Source of the DNA: Sphingobium sp. D43FB | Lineage (GTDB): Bacteria; Pseudomonadota; Alphaproteobacteria; Sphingomonadales; Sphingomonadaceae | DNA: 64,000 bases | Assembly (NCBI RefSeq): GCF_002312805.1 | Contig: NZ_NMUA01000003.1 | Coordinates: 186,001 to 250,000 of the forward strand | Direction of reading: 5' to 3' | Shown here: positions 54,772 through 63,553 of the stretch, in pieces | How the letters are laid out: each line of letters starts with the position of its first letter | How positions within the stretch are numbered: position 1 is the first letter of the stretch | The notes under the pieces: generated by a model | Databases searched by the model: none | The model's input: only the letters and a program-made list of their open reading frames with translations | Told to the model about the DNA's origin: nothing | Translations under genes and position numbers: made by a program

Positions 54772-55682
54772 CAGGCGAAGAGAATCTGCGACAGCTTGCG
54801 ACGCTGCGCCGACACCCATGGATCTTCCAGCCCGACCGCTTCGAAGATGGTGACGAGTTGCGCGCGCGCAGCGCCCTCGTTCCAGGTCCGGTCGCGTCGC
54901 ACGATTTCCAGCAGCGCATCGGCGGCCCCGTCGCGGTCGCCATTGGCCATCAGCCCGCCTGCCAGTTCAAACCGGGCTTCATGATCGTCGGGATCGGCGG
55001 CGACCTTCGCTTCCACCGCCGAGAGGTCAGCCAATGGCTTGACGTCGCGCGCCAGCGCGATCGCGGCGCGCGCCTGATCGATCGCGCCGTGGCGGGCGAT
55101 CTCGGCGGGCAAGGCTGCCAACAGCGCTTCGGCCTCGTCCAACTGACCCAGCATCACCAGCGCGCGCGCTTGCCCAGCGACCACCTCGACCATGTCGGGG
55201 GCCATTGGCGCGATCTGCGTGAACACCGACAGCGCCCGCTCGGCGTCGCCCTCGGCCAGCAATTCCTCTCCCATGGCGATCAACGGCGCGATTTCCTGCG
55301 CCTGCGACTTTTCTTCCGATTCGATCGGCAGTTGCGACAGTAATTGGTCGAGATATTGTTTGAGCGCGCCTTCGGTCCGTGCCTGGGTCAAATCTGCGAC
55401 CGGCTGGCCCTGGAATACGGCATAGACGGTCGGGATCGACTGGACCCGGAACTGGCTGGCGATGAAGCCATTGTCATCGACATTGACCTTGACCAGCTTG
55501 ACGCCCTTGGCCGCATAGTCGGCGCAGACCTTCTCGATGATCGGGGTCAGTTGCTTGCACGGGCCGCACCATTCGGCCCAGAAATCGACGATCACCAACT
55601 GGGTGCGCGACGGCTCCACCACGTCCTGGCGAAATGCCTCAATTGCCGCCTTGTCGGCCTCGCTCAATCCCAGGGTCGCCAC
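54771..55682 (-). CDS. YbbN-type thioredoxin-TPR co-chaperone
   Basis: 303 residues: thioredoxin domain with WAEWCGPCKQL (C39/C42, redox pair retained, unlike enterobacterial CnoX/YbbN), then tetratricopeptide-like helices (EELLAEGDAERALSVFTQIA). CnoX-type proteins protect proteins under oxidative or heat stress. GTG start with GGAGA upstream. Heads thioredoxin-LON-Trm112. Confidence 0.92.
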   Translation of the reverse strand: MATLGLSEADKAAIEAFRQDVVEPSRTQLVIVDFWAEWCGPCKQLTPIIEKVCADYAAKGVKLVKVNVDDNGFIASQFRVQSIPTVYAVFQGQPVADLTQARTEGALKQYLDQLLSQLPIESEEKSQAQEIAPLIAMGEELLAEGDAERALSVFTQIAPMAPDMVEVVAGQARALVMLGQLDEAEALLAALPAEIARHGAIDQARAAIALARDVKPLADLSAVEAKVAADPDDHEARFELAGGLMANGDRDGAADALLEIVRRDRTWNEGAARAQLVTIFEAVGLEDPWVSAQRRKLSQILFA

Positions 55683-55768
55683 GCTTCAATCTCCTGCCAA
55701 TGCGGTGTGTCGCCGCCTCCATATATCGCCATATGGGGCGCGTCACCCTTGTCCCGCAAGATCGCCTG

Positions 55769-56617
55769 TCAGAAGGTGTAGCCGACGCCGAGCGCCCCGA
55801 CGAACTGGTTGCGCGATCCGACATCCGACACGATCGGCGAATCGGCATATCTGCCGAGCAAGCGGGTGTAGCCGGCGACACCGAAGATCGCCCAGCCCGT
55901 GCGGATATCGCCCGACAGCGACTTGCCTGCCGACAGGTTGACGTTCATCCGGCGAAAGCCCGATCCGCGTCCTGCGCGATCATAGACGTCCAACCCACTG
56001 GCCAGACTATCCTGCGGCGTGATGTCGAAATAATAACGGCCATATTTCTTGCCGACATAATCGGCCGATATGCCCAGGCCGACGAAGGTGGTCATCGACA
56101 GCGGCGTGAAATATTCGACCGACGGCGTTATGACGAAGGAGCCATGGGCACCCGCGACATCCTTGGTCACGGCAACCCGCGCCGACACATTATCATAATC
56201 GCTGGTGATCACCCCGGTCTTGCCGATGCCGATAAAACCGCCCGCTTCCAGCGCGAAGTCCCGCTTCCCCAACGCCTGCACGGCGTCATCCTTGATGGCC
56301 TTGCGACTGGTACGGTCAAATCGCAGGTTGACGACCGGTCCCAGCTCGAAATCGACGCCCGGCCCGGTCGGATCGGCAATGGCATCGACATAGAGGGCGG
56401 TGCCGCGTGTCCAGAAGGCGATATCATGCACCTTGCCGCGCGCCTGCGCGATCGGCAGGACGCGATACTCGTCCGACCCCTCATAGCTGGGGATCATGGC
56501 GGCGCCGGCCCCGATGGTCAGCGTGCTATGCTGTTCTTCTTCCTGCGCCATGGCGGGCGCAGCGAGGGACAGGGTCGCGACGACGGTCGCGGCCAGCGAG
56601 CAGCGGAAAAATGGCAT
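55769..56617 (-). CDS. MipA/OmpV family outer-membrane protein
   Basis: 282 residues, signal ending AAPAMAQ, beta-barrel pattern beginning TLTIGAGAAMIPSYEGSDEY and ending FVGALGVGYTF (C-terminal Phe). MipA-type proteins are porin-like scaffolds linked to murein synthesis or to uptake. Start at ATG 56617; earlier in-frame Met gives a non-signal extension. Confidence 0.9.
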   Translation of the reverse strand: MPFFRCSLAATVVATLSLAAPAMAQEEEQHSTLTIGAGAAMIPSYEGSDEYRVLPIAQARGKVHDIAFWTRGTALYVDAIADPTGPGVDFELGPVVNLRFDRTSRKAIKDDAVQALGKRDFALEAGGFIGIGKTGVITSDYDNVSARVAVTKDVAGAHGSFVITPSVEYFTPLSMTTFVGLGISADYVGKKYGRYYFDITPQDSLASGLDVYDRAGRGSGFRRMNVNLSAGKSLSGDIRTGWAIFGVAGYTRLLGRYADSPIVSDVGSRNQFVGALGVGYTF

Positions 56618-56708
56618 GAATGACCCTGTTGTGTTTTTAACGTGCGTGCAGGGTTCTGAATGTTTCGGGCGGGTGACAGGTTCCCGCCGATGCGGCCAAC
56701 CGATCAAG

Positions 56709-57146
56709 TCACAGGAAATATTTGAGCTTTATATCCTGTTCGACCGGCGCCCCTGCGACCGGGAAACTGGCCGATTGAAAGCTCGGCGCGCCAAAGCGCA
56801 GCGCCGGATTGCGGGAAAAGCCGACGCCTTCGCGCGGTATCCCGGCAAAAGTATCCAATTTGCCATTGGCATTTTCGTCATGGATGATGGCGATGGCATA
56901 ACGGCCCGGCGCCATGGCACCCAACGCCACCGCCCCGCCCTGCGCCGCCACGGCGAAATGGCGCTTGTCGGGATCCTTGGTGCAGTCGGGGAAATATTGC
57001 GGCATCCGGGTGACGCAGACCAATATCTGCCCCTTGCCCGACCGCAAGCCTTCCAGCGCCATGCTGACCGACTGGGGCTGGCCCAGCGGCGCAGCCCCGC
57101 TCAATCCCGCCAATGCGATGAGGGCCATCGCCAACCGCCCGATCAT
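56709..57146 (-). CDS. DUF2141 exported protein
   Basis: 145 residues with a signal (MIGRLAMALIALAGLSGAAP) and the DUF2141 features ILVCVTRMPQYFPDC, YAIAIIHDENANGKLDTF and GIPREGVGFSRNP. Start overlaps the stop of the sterol-desaturase-family gene (ATGA); the pairing recurs in alphaproteobacteria and suggests a joint role in membrane lipid or carotenoid modification. Confidence 0.88.
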   Translation of the reverse strand: MIGRLAMALIALAGLSGAAPLGQPQSVSMALEGLRSGKGQILVCVTRMPQYFPDCTKDPDKRHFAVAAQGGAVALGAMAPGRYAIAIIHDENANGKLDTFAGIPREGVGFSRNPALRFGAPSFQSASFPVAGAPVEQDIKLKYFL

Positions 57147-57874
57147 GCGCGCGCCTTCGTCGTGAAGTCGCCCAGCCCCTGGTCGGTGCCGCACAGCCGG
57201 TCCCAGAAGCGGAAATAGAGGCCATAATTGCAATTATAGCGGTCATGATGCCGTTGATGATGGGTCGCGGTGATCAGCCATCCGCCGATCGGCCCGCGCA
57301 CCATCCAGCGCGGGAACATCTCCCACCCCATATGATTGCTGACCCCCATGACCGTCATGATCGTCAGCACGCCGCCAAGCGCGCCGACATGGATGGGGAT
57401 GAGGAACACCAGCGCCGGGATCACCACTGCGCCGGTCAGCGCTTCCCAGGGGTGGAAGCTCATCGCTGCCCAGGCCGTGGGCGGGCGGCTGGCATGATGC
57501 ACTGCATGGGCGATGCGAAACAGCTTGGGCCGATGCATCCAGCGGTGGGTCCAGTAGAACCAGGTGTCATGGGCGGCGAGATAGAGCAGCACCGACAGCG
57601 GCAGATACCAGAGCGGCATGGCGGCGACATCGGTGTAGATGCGCGTCCAGCCATGCGCCTGCCAGCCCCAGGCGACCACGCCCGCGGGTATGCCATAGAT
57701 CAGCGCGGAGGCGAGCGACCAGGCGATCTCCCGCCCCATCTGCTTTTCCAGGCCACGATACAGGCCTGGCTGGCGAATCCGGGTCGCGAGCGCAAAGCCC
57801 CCGCTCGCCAACAGATACCGCACGCCGACAATGGCGCTCATCGCCAGGGCGGACAAAAGAATAGCTGCGACCAT
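57143..57874 (-). CDS. Sterol desaturase/fatty-acid hydroxylase family membrane enzyme
   Basis: 243 residues, about four membrane segments and the di-iron histidine boxes HDTWFYWTHRWMH, HAVHH and HHQRHHDRYN. Members hydroxylate carotenoids, sterols or fatty acids; the substrate here is not evident. Confidence 0.92.
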   Translation of the reverse strand: MVAAILLSALAMSAIVGVRYLLASGGFALATRIRQPGLYRGLEKQMGREIAWSLASALIYGIPAGVVAWGWQAHGWTRIYTDVAAMPLWYLPLSVLLYLAAHDTWFYWTHRWMHRPKLFRIAHAVHHASRPPTAWAAMSFHPWEALTGAVVIPALVFLIPIHVGALGGVLTIMTVMGVSNHMGWEMFPRWMVRGPIGGWLITATHHQRHHDRYNCNYGLYFRFWDRLCGTDQGLGDFTTKARA

Positions 57875-57923
57875 GAAGCGCCTATAGGCGCGATTGCGCG
57901 GCTGCGAAAGCGGGAGCCTGCAC

Positions 57924-58814
57924 TTAAGTGCGGGGGCGTGCCTGCCGATAGCTGCCCAGCACCCGCACCCATTTGGTGTGGAACTCCAGTTCGGCGAGCG
58001 CCCGGTCGACCGCCGGATCGCCCGGCATCCCTTCGATATCGCAGAAAAATTCGGTCGCGGCGAAGCTCGCGCCGCGCTGATAGCTTTCCAGCTTGGTCAT
58101 ATTGACGCCATTGGTCGCAAAGCCGCCCATCGCCTTGTAAAGCGCGGCGGGCACATTCTTCACCTCGAACAAAAAGGTGGTCATGACCGGGCCGACATTG
58201 GCGATCGGCATTTTGGGTTCGCGCGCCAGCACCAGGAAGCGCGTCATATTATCGTCGCTATCCTCGATATTCTCGGCGATCAGGCGCAGGCCGTAGAGTT
58301 CCGCCGCCAGATAAGGCGCGATCGCCCCTTCGCCCGGCGTCTTGCGTTCCGCCACCAGCGCCGCCGCGCCCGCCGTATCGGCATAGGCGACCGGCTGGAT
58401 ACCGCGCTCGCGCAGATAGTGGCGGCATTGGCCAAGCGCCTGGGGGTGGCTGATCGCGCTTCTCACCGGGCTATTGTCGGGCGCCATCAGGCAATGGCGG
58501 ATGCGCAGGAAATATTCATCGACGATCGCCAGCCCCGATTCGGGTAGAAGGAAATGCATGTCCGCCACCCGCCCATGCAGGCTGTTTTCGATCGGGATGA
58601 TGGCGCGCGCGGCCAGGCCATTACGCACCGCGTCGATCGCATCTTCGAACGCGAAACAGGGCAAGGGCACGCAATCGGGCGCATAGCCCAAGGCCGCGAG
58701 GTGCGAATTGGCCCCCGGTGCGCCCTGATAGGCGACGGCACGGGCCGGATCGGCGGCGGCCTTGGCCGCGAGGTCGGCGACGATGATGCGGGCGGGGGCG
58801 GGATAATTGTCCAT
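57924..58814 (-). CDS. pheA: Prephenate dehydratase
   Basis: 296 residues; makes phenylpyruvate for phenylalanine. Catalytic domain motifs VAYQGAPGANSHLAA, PIENSLHGRVADMHFLL and NMTRFLVLA, then an ACT regulatory domain (FLFEVKNVPAALYKAMGGFA, VNMTKLESY). No chorismate mutase domain is fused. Usual family feedback by phenylalanine is expected. Confidence 0.95.
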   Translation of the reverse strand: MDNYPAPARIIVADLAAKAAADPARAVAYQGAPGANSHLAALGYAPDCVPLPCFAFEDAIDAVRNGLAARAIIPIENSLHGRVADMHFLLPESGLAIVDEYFLRIRHCLMAPDNSPVRSAISHPQALGQCRHYLRERGIQPVAYADTAGAAALVAERKTPGEGAIAPYLAAELYGLRLIAENIEDSDDNMTRFLVLAREPKMPIANVGPVMTTFLFEVKNVPAALYKAMGGFATNGVNMTKLESYQRGASFAATEFFCDIEGMPGDPAVDRALAELEFHTKWVRVLGSYRQARPRT

Positions 58815-58999
58815 GGGTGGCTGCGCGCTTATGCATTTGCTTGGCGCTGCGCAAGCATCGGCGGGGCGGCAGTGAACAGGACTGACATATTTCCCGCGTC
58901 AACCCGGCTTGCACCTTGGCGTGTCCGCCATTATGGCAGCCCTCAAGAGGGGGCCGGAACATAGCCGCCCGAAAAGATACGCAAGGGAAATCGAGCGAA

Positions 59000-59620
59000 A
59001 TGGGCGATCGTTTCAATACCGTAGCGGGCTGGGCACTGTTCGCGGGCATCATCGCGCTTGGCGGCGCGATCGTCAGTTCCAAAGTTTTCCATGACGAACG
59101 GCCCGAAACCATGGGCTATGCGATCGAGGGCGTCGAAGCCGAGGGCGAAGGCGGCGTCGCTGGTCCCAGCCTCAACACCCTGCTCGCCAGCGCGGACGTC
59201 GCGGCCGGTGAAAAGGTGTTCGCCAAGTGCGCCGCCTGCCACACCGTGAACCAGGGCGGCGCGAACGGCATCGGTCCCAATCTGTGGGCGACGGTCGGCA
59301 AGGCGCATGGCCATGTCGCGGGCTTCGCCTATTCCGAAGCGCTCAAGTCGGTGCCGGGCAACTGGACGTTCGAAGCGATGGACAAGTGGCTCAAGAGCCC
59401 GCGCGAATATGCGCCGGGCACCAAGATGACCTTTGCTGGCCTTGGCAACCCGGTCGATCGCGCCAACCTGATCGCCTGGCTCAATACGCAGGGCTCCAAC
59501 CTGCCCCTGCCCGCCGCCGATGCCGAACCGGCCGCCGAGGGTGACAATGCAGCCGAGGCAGGCAATGCCGCCAACGCCGCCGAAGCCCCGGTCGAGAACG
59601 CAGCCAACGCGGCGGAATAA
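59000..59620 (+). CDS. Membrane-anchored cytochrome c (CycM/c552 type)
   Basis: 206 residues. N-terminal uncleaved anchor (residues ~8-25), class I cytochrome domain with CAACH (C77, C80, H81) and likely axial Met143 in TKMTFAGL. Alphaproteobacterial homologues carry electrons from bc1 to cytochrome oxidase. The C-terminus is an unusual Ala/Asn/Glu-rich tail (AAEAGNAANAAEAPVENAAN) resembling the small lipoprotein at 22.3 kb. Followed by a terminator. Confidence 0.93.
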   Translation: MGDRFNTVAGWALFAGIIALGGAIVSSKVFHDERPETMGYAIEGVEAEGEGGVAGPSLNTLLASADVAAGEKVFAKCAACHTVNQGGANGIGPNLWATVGKAHGHVAGFAYSEALKSVPGNWTFEAMDKWLKSPREYAPGTKMTFAGLGNPVDRANLIAWLNTQGSNLPLPAADAEPAAEGDNAAEAGNAANAAEAPVENAANAAE

Positions 59621-59645
59621 TCCGGCGATCCTTATTGCCTATATG

Positions 59646-59680
59646 ACGGGCGCGGCACGAGGCGTCGCGCCCGTTTTGTT
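59646..59680 (+). terminator. Intrinsic terminator of the cytochrome c gene
   Basis: ACGGGCGCG/CGCGCCCGT perfect 9-bp stem, 11-base loop, then TTTGTTTG. Confidence 0.88.
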
Positions 59681-59720
59681 TGTGGGGTGGGCGTGCCGGA
59701 AGGTGGCGACTGATGTACAC

Positions 59721-59871
59721 CTCTCCCGCCTTCGCGGGAGAGGGAGGGGCCCGCGCCGCAGGCGTGGGAGGGTGAGGGTCTGCCTGGCATCTGGAAGAAA
59801 GACCCTCACCGACATCGACTAGGCAGCAAGCTGCCAAGTCTCCGTAGCCTCTCCCGTGAAGACGGGAGAGG
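59721..59871. repeat. Cluster of three nested hairpin repeats
   Basis: CTCTCCCGC/GCGGGAGAG (59721-59742), GGTGAGGGTC/GACCCTCACC (59771-59810) and CCTCTCCCGT/ACGGGAGAGG (59848-59871). No coding sequence. With the next repeat it fills the 404-bp gap between convergent genes. Confidence 0.75.
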
Positions 59872-59895
59872 GCAAGGTTGATGTCTGTCGCTTGC

Positions 59896-60012
59896 ATCCT
59901 CCCATGGCAGGAGAGGTGGATGGCCGCAGGCCAGACGGAGGGGTCTCACGCTCTCGATAGGGCGACACCCCTCCCCCGGCTTCGCCGGTCCCCCTCCCCT
60001 TACCGGGGAGGA
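59896..60012. repeat. Composite ~120-bp palindromic repeat
   Basis: Begins ATCCTCCCATGGCAGGAGAG, continues with GGCCGCAGGCCAGACGGAGG and GGCGACACCCCTCC, ends CCTCCCCTTACCGGGGAGG. Most degenerate of the four full copies. Sits 12 bp from the stop of the CorC-type gene. Confidence 0.88.
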
Positions 60013-60024
60013 ACTTGGTCTCGC

Positions 60025-61341
60025 TTAGCGTTCCGCTACCAGCAGCTTGTCGATCTTGCGGCCATCCATGTCGACGATCTCGAACCGCCAGCCCTGATCG
60101 TCGATATAGTCGCCGACTTCGGGCAGGCGTTTCATCAGCCACAGGACATGACCGGCGACCGTCGCATAGTCGCGGTCTTCGGACAGGTCGATGCAGATGC
60201 GTTCGGCCAGTTGGTCCATAGGCATCTGCCCGGACACAAGCAGGCTGCCATCCTCGCGCTCGACCAGATCGGGCTCGTCGAACGCATCGCGGTCGGACGC
60301 GAAATGTCCGGCGATCGCCGACAGCAGGTCGGCCGGGGTCACGATGCCTTCGAAATGACCATATTCGTCATGGACCATGACCATCGGCACGTCGGAGCGG
60401 CGTAGCACTTCGAGCGCGTCCATGGCATCGACCTGATCGGGCACGACCTCCGCCTTGCGCATCAGCGCGCCAACATTGAGCGCTTCGCCCCGGAACAGCG
60501 CGCTCATGATGTCGCGGGCCTGGACGATGCCGATAATATCCTCGACCGATCCGCGCCCCACCGGCAATCGGGTATGCGGCGTTTCCAGCAGGCGGGCGCG
60601 AATCGTATCCTCGTCGGCGGCGATGTCGATCCAGTCGACGTCCATCCGCTGGGTCATCACTTCGCGCACCGGACGGTCGGCCAGGCGCACGACGCCCGAA
60701 ATGATCGCCCGCTCGCTTTCCTCGATCACGCCCGACTTGCTCGCTTCGGCGACGATCAGATGCAGTTCCTCGGCCGTGACATGGCTTTCCGATTCGCGGT
60801 CCATGCGCAACAGCTTGAAGATCAAGCTGCTCGACCCGTCCAATATCCAGACGATCGGCGCGGTGATCTTCGAGAGCCACAGCATCGGCGTCGCGACCAG
60901 CACCGCGATCGGTTCGGGCGCGCGCAGGGCGAATTGCTTGGGCACCAGTTCGCCGATGATGAGCGAGGCATAGGTGGTCAGGCCGATCACGACCGCAAAG
61001 CCCAGCGTCTGCGAGGCATCGGTCGACAGGCCGAGCCACTGCAACCGCTCGCCCACCGGCCCGCCCAGGCTCGCGCCGGAATAGGCACCGGCGATGATGC
61101 CGATGAGGGTGATGCCGATCTGGACCGTGGAGAGGAATTTGCCGGGATCGCTGGCCAGCGCGATCGCCGTCGTCGCGCCCTTGCGCCCGGCCTTCTCCAA
61201 GCCCTGCAGCCGGGGCTTGCGCGCGGAGACGATGGCGAGTTCGGACATCGCGAAGACGCCGTTCAACGCCACCAGCGCGAGGATGATGACAAGATCGGCC
61301 CAGGGAAAGGGCGTCGGATTGGGGAGGGGTATCGTGGCCAT
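60025..61341 (-). CDS. CorC/HlyC-type membrane protein with CBS domains
   Basis: 438 residues: DUF21/CNNM membrane domain (~1-195), paired CBS domains (~210-330, MTQRMDVDWIDIAADEDTIRARLLE and VPDQVDAMDALEVLRRSDVPMVMVHDEYGHFEGIVT) and a CorC_HlyC C-terminal domain. Family members are linked to magnesium or cobalt export; the hemolysin name is historical. Confidence 0.93.
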   Translation of the reverse strand: MATIPLPNPTPFPWADLVIILALVALNGVFAMSELAIVSARKPRLQGLEKAGRKGATTAIALASDPGKFLSTVQIGITLIGIIAGAYSGASLGGPVGERLQWLGLSTDASQTLGFAVVIGLTTYASLIIGELVPKQFALRAPEPIAVLVATPMLWLSKITAPIVWILDGSSSLIFKLLRMDRESESHVTAEELHLIVAEASKSGVIEESERAIISGVVRLADRPVREVMTQRMDVDWIDIAADEDTIRARLLETPHTRLPVGRGSVEDIIGIVQARDIMSALFRGEALNVGALMRKAEVVPDQVDAMDALEVLRRSDVPMVMVHDEYGHFEGIVTPADLLSAIAGHFASDRDAFDEPDLVEREDGSLLVSGQMPMDQLAERICIDLSEDRDYATVAGHVLWLMKRLPEVGDYIDDQGWRFEIVDMDGRKIDKLLVAER

Positions 61342-61489
61342 GGTGGTCGGGGAAAGGCTATACCCTCTATTCTTTCATTTGCACAACCATCCCATCATCA
61401 AGAGTTCAGTTCGCTTGTGGAACAAAGACGTCCGCTCAGCGATTTGGGGACATCCGCTCCACAGGGCGATAAGATAAGGGAATAGTTTC

Positions 61490-62170
61490 ATGAGGATTTC
61501 ACATCGCATCATCGGTGCGGCCGGTTTGGCCGCCATGCTGGCCACCACCGCCTGCACCACGGACCCGACCACGGGTCAGCGCACGATTTCGAAGGCTGCG
61601 ATCGGCGGCATCGGCGGCGCACTGGGCGGCTATCTGCTGGGCGATCTGGTCGGCGGGCGCAGCGATCGGACCGAGAAGATTCTGGGCGCAGGTATCGGCG
61701 CGGTCGCGGGTGCGGGCATCGGTGCCTATATGGACGCGCAGGAACGCAAGCTGCGCGAAGAAACAGCCGGCACCGGCGTCGACGTGATTCGCGATGGCGA
61801 CGACCTGTTGCTGCGCATGCCGTCGGGCATCACCTTCGCCTATGACCGGGCCGACGTGCAGCCTCAGTTCCAGCCGACGCTGAACGATGTCGCGTCGGTT
61901 CTGGCGCAATATCCCAAAACCTATATCGACGTGTTCGGCCACACCGACAGCGACGGCGCGGATGCCTATAACCAGACCCTGTCCGAACGCCGCGCCCAGG
62001 CGGTGTCGAGCTATCTGGTGAGCCGTGGCGTCCAGTCCGCTCGCATGGGCACGCGCGGCTTCGGCGAAACCCAGCCGATCGCGTCGAACGCGACCGAAGA
62101 AGGCAAGGCCGCCAATCGCCGGGTGGAGATCAAGATCTCGCCGGTGACCGAGGCTGACGTTCGGAGCTAA
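61490..62170 (+). CDS. OmpA family lipoprotein (YiaD/Pal-like)
   Basis: 226 residues. Signal with Cys22 in ATTACTTD, glycine-zipper region (IGGIGGALGGYLLGDLVGG and ILGAGIGAVAGAGIGAYMDA), then OmpA peptidoglycan-binding domain with DVFGHTDSDGADAYNQTLSE and NRRVEIKI. Anchors outer membrane to murein. Confidence 0.94.
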   Translation: MRISHRIIGAAGLAAMLATTACTTDPTTGQRTISKAAIGGIGGALGGYLLGDLVGGRSDRTEKILGAGIGAVAGAGIGAYMDAQERKLREETAGTGVDVIRDGDDLLLRMPSGITFAYDRADVQPQFQPTLNDVASVLAQYPKTYIDVFGHTDSDGADAYNQTLSERRAQAVSSYLVSRGVQSARMGTRGFGETQPIASNATEEGKAANRRVEIKISPVTEADVRS

Positions 62171-62180
62171 AGCGTCATCG

Positions 62181-62263
62181 TCATCCCAGCGGAAGCTGGG
62201 ATCTCTCTTTTCTCGACTTATGTGCGCCAGAAGAAGGGAGATCCCAGCGTTCGCTGGGATGAC
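62181..62263. repeat. GTCATCCCAGC paired palindromic repeat
   Basis: GTCATCCCAGC-GGAA-GCTGGGATCTC and its inverted copy GAGATCCCAGCG-TTC-GCTGGGATGAC about 40 bp apart, between convergent genes for the OmpA lipoprotein and MarC. May serve as a bidirectional terminator. Confidence 0.85.
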
Positions 62264-62279
62264 CTATTTCTATCGGTGG

Positions 62280-62900
62280 TTAGAAACTTGCTTTCAGGCC
62301 GTCGATTACGAATTGGGCGGCAAGCGCCGCCAGCAGGACGCCGAGCAGGCGCGTGATGACGGCTTCGATCTTGCGGCCGAGCAGTGCCATCAGCGGCCCT
62401 GCCGCGAGCAGCGCGCCGAGCATCAGCGCTAGCGTCAACAGCACCGCGCCCAGCACCACCATCCGCTCGGTCAGATCGTGGGCGCGCGACATCAGCAGCA
62501 TCACCGTGGCGATCGATCCCGGCCCGGCGATCATCGGCATCGCCATCGGGAAGACCGACACATCCTCGACATGGGGTTCTTCGTCGGTGAGCTTCTGCGC
62601 CCGGTCCTCGCGCCGCTGGGTGCGTTTTTCGAAGACCATGTCCATCGCGATCATGAACAGCATGATGCCGCCCGCGATGCGGAAACTGTCGAGTTCGATG
62701 CCCAGCACGCCGAGCAGTTGCTTGCCCCACAAAGCGAAGACCAGCAGGATGGCCGCCGCGATACCGACCGCGCGGATCGCCATGGCGCGCCGTTCGGCGG
62801 CGCTCGCCTCTCCGGTCAGGCTGGCATAGATGGGCGCGCAGCCCGGCGGGTCGATCACCACGAACAGGGTGACGAAGGCCGACAGGAATAATTCGATCAT
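62280..62900 (-). CDS. MarC family integral membrane protein
   Basis: 206 residues, six hydrophobic segments, starting [20 protein letters not shown] and containing GCAPIYASLTG and PMIAGPGSIATVMLL, the MarC/UPF0056 signature. Function unresolved; not involved in multiple antibiotic resistance despite the name. Start overlaps the upstream gene's stop (ATGA). Confidence 0.93.
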   Translation of the reverse strand: MIELFLSAFVTLFVVIDPPGCAPIYASLTGEASAAERRAMAIRAVGIAAAILLVFALWGKQLLGVLGIELDSFRIAGGIMLFMIAMDMVFEKRTQRREDRAQKLTDEEPHVEDVSVFPMAMPMIAGPGSIATVMLLMSRAHDLTERMVVLGAVLLTLALMLGALLAAGPLMALLGRKIEAVITRLLGVLLAALAAQFVIDGLKASF

Positions 62901-63553
62901 GATCCGGCCCCTACCCTGTCCGCTATGACGACGTCATAGCCGCTGCCATTCCATATTTGCACATTGACCGTCCGGCTGCCATCGGCGGCGACATCGGCGC
63001 TCCAGAGCAGGCTGTCGTCGGGCGGTGGGGGCAGGTCGTTTTTCCCCGGCGGTGGCCCCTCGGCACGCGGCGGCCGCTTGCAGGTCGCGACCTTGCCAGT
63101 CAGAAATTCAGGCGCAGCGCGGGGGCTGGTGAGCGGGGCGCGGTGATCGAAGATCCATTCCCACCTGCCCTTCTTGTCGCGCCGCCAGATGGTCGTGAAA
63201 TAGCCGACGGTGCCGTCCGTGGCGGTCCAGTTGCCGGTGCTGGCGGCGAGGCCACCATCGCATCCGACATAGACGATCGAGGGGGACCAGGTCATCGGCG
63301 CGGGCGGATCGGCGCGGCCCTTGAGCCAATCCTTCGCCAGCACCCGCTGCGGCACGACCATCACGGCGTCATCGGCGGCGGCGTCGCGAAAGGCGGTCCA
63401 TTGCCCCTTTTGCTTCGCCAGCCGGTTGAAGGCGATTTCGGCGGCGATGACCGAACTGGGGTCGGGCTGAAAGCGCAGCGGCGGGCGGGCGGAGACCGGC
63501 ACCGCGAGCAGCGCCAGCGCGCTGAGCGTCAAGAGGGCGGCGGGCGCCCTCAC
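62897..63553 (-). CDS. Exported NTF2-like (DUF4440-type) protein
   Basis: 218 residues from GTG 63553, which overlaps the folD stop (GTGA). Signal [20 protein letters not shown] ending SA; an NTF2-like fold follows ([31 protein letters not shown] to [13 protein letters not shown]), then a Pro-rich linker and a short C-terminal domain with [19 protein letters not shown]. Function unknown. Confidence 0.8.
   Translation of the reverse strand: MRAPAALLTLSALALLAVPVSARPPLRFQPDPSSVIAAEIAFNRLAKQKGQWTAFRDAAADDAVMVVPQRVLAKDWLKGRADPPAPMTWSPSIVYVGCDGGLAASTGNWTATDGTVGYFTTIWRRDKKGRWEWIFDHRAPLTSPRAAPEFLTGKVATCKRPPRAEGPPPGKNDLPPPPDDSLLWSADVAADGSRTVNVQIWNGSGYDVVIADRVGAGS

Noticed and set aside
55719..55736. 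CCATAT-N6-ATATGG palindrome between the YbbN-type and MipA genes
   Set aside because: Six-base AT-rich arms in an AT-containing spacer can arise by chance and it lies upstream of only one gene start without a second copy.
61395..61489. EcfG-type stress promoter (GGAAC-N16/17-GTT) before the OmpA lipoprotein gene
   Set aside because: GGAAC is present near 61413 but no matching -10 GTT lies at the required spacing.
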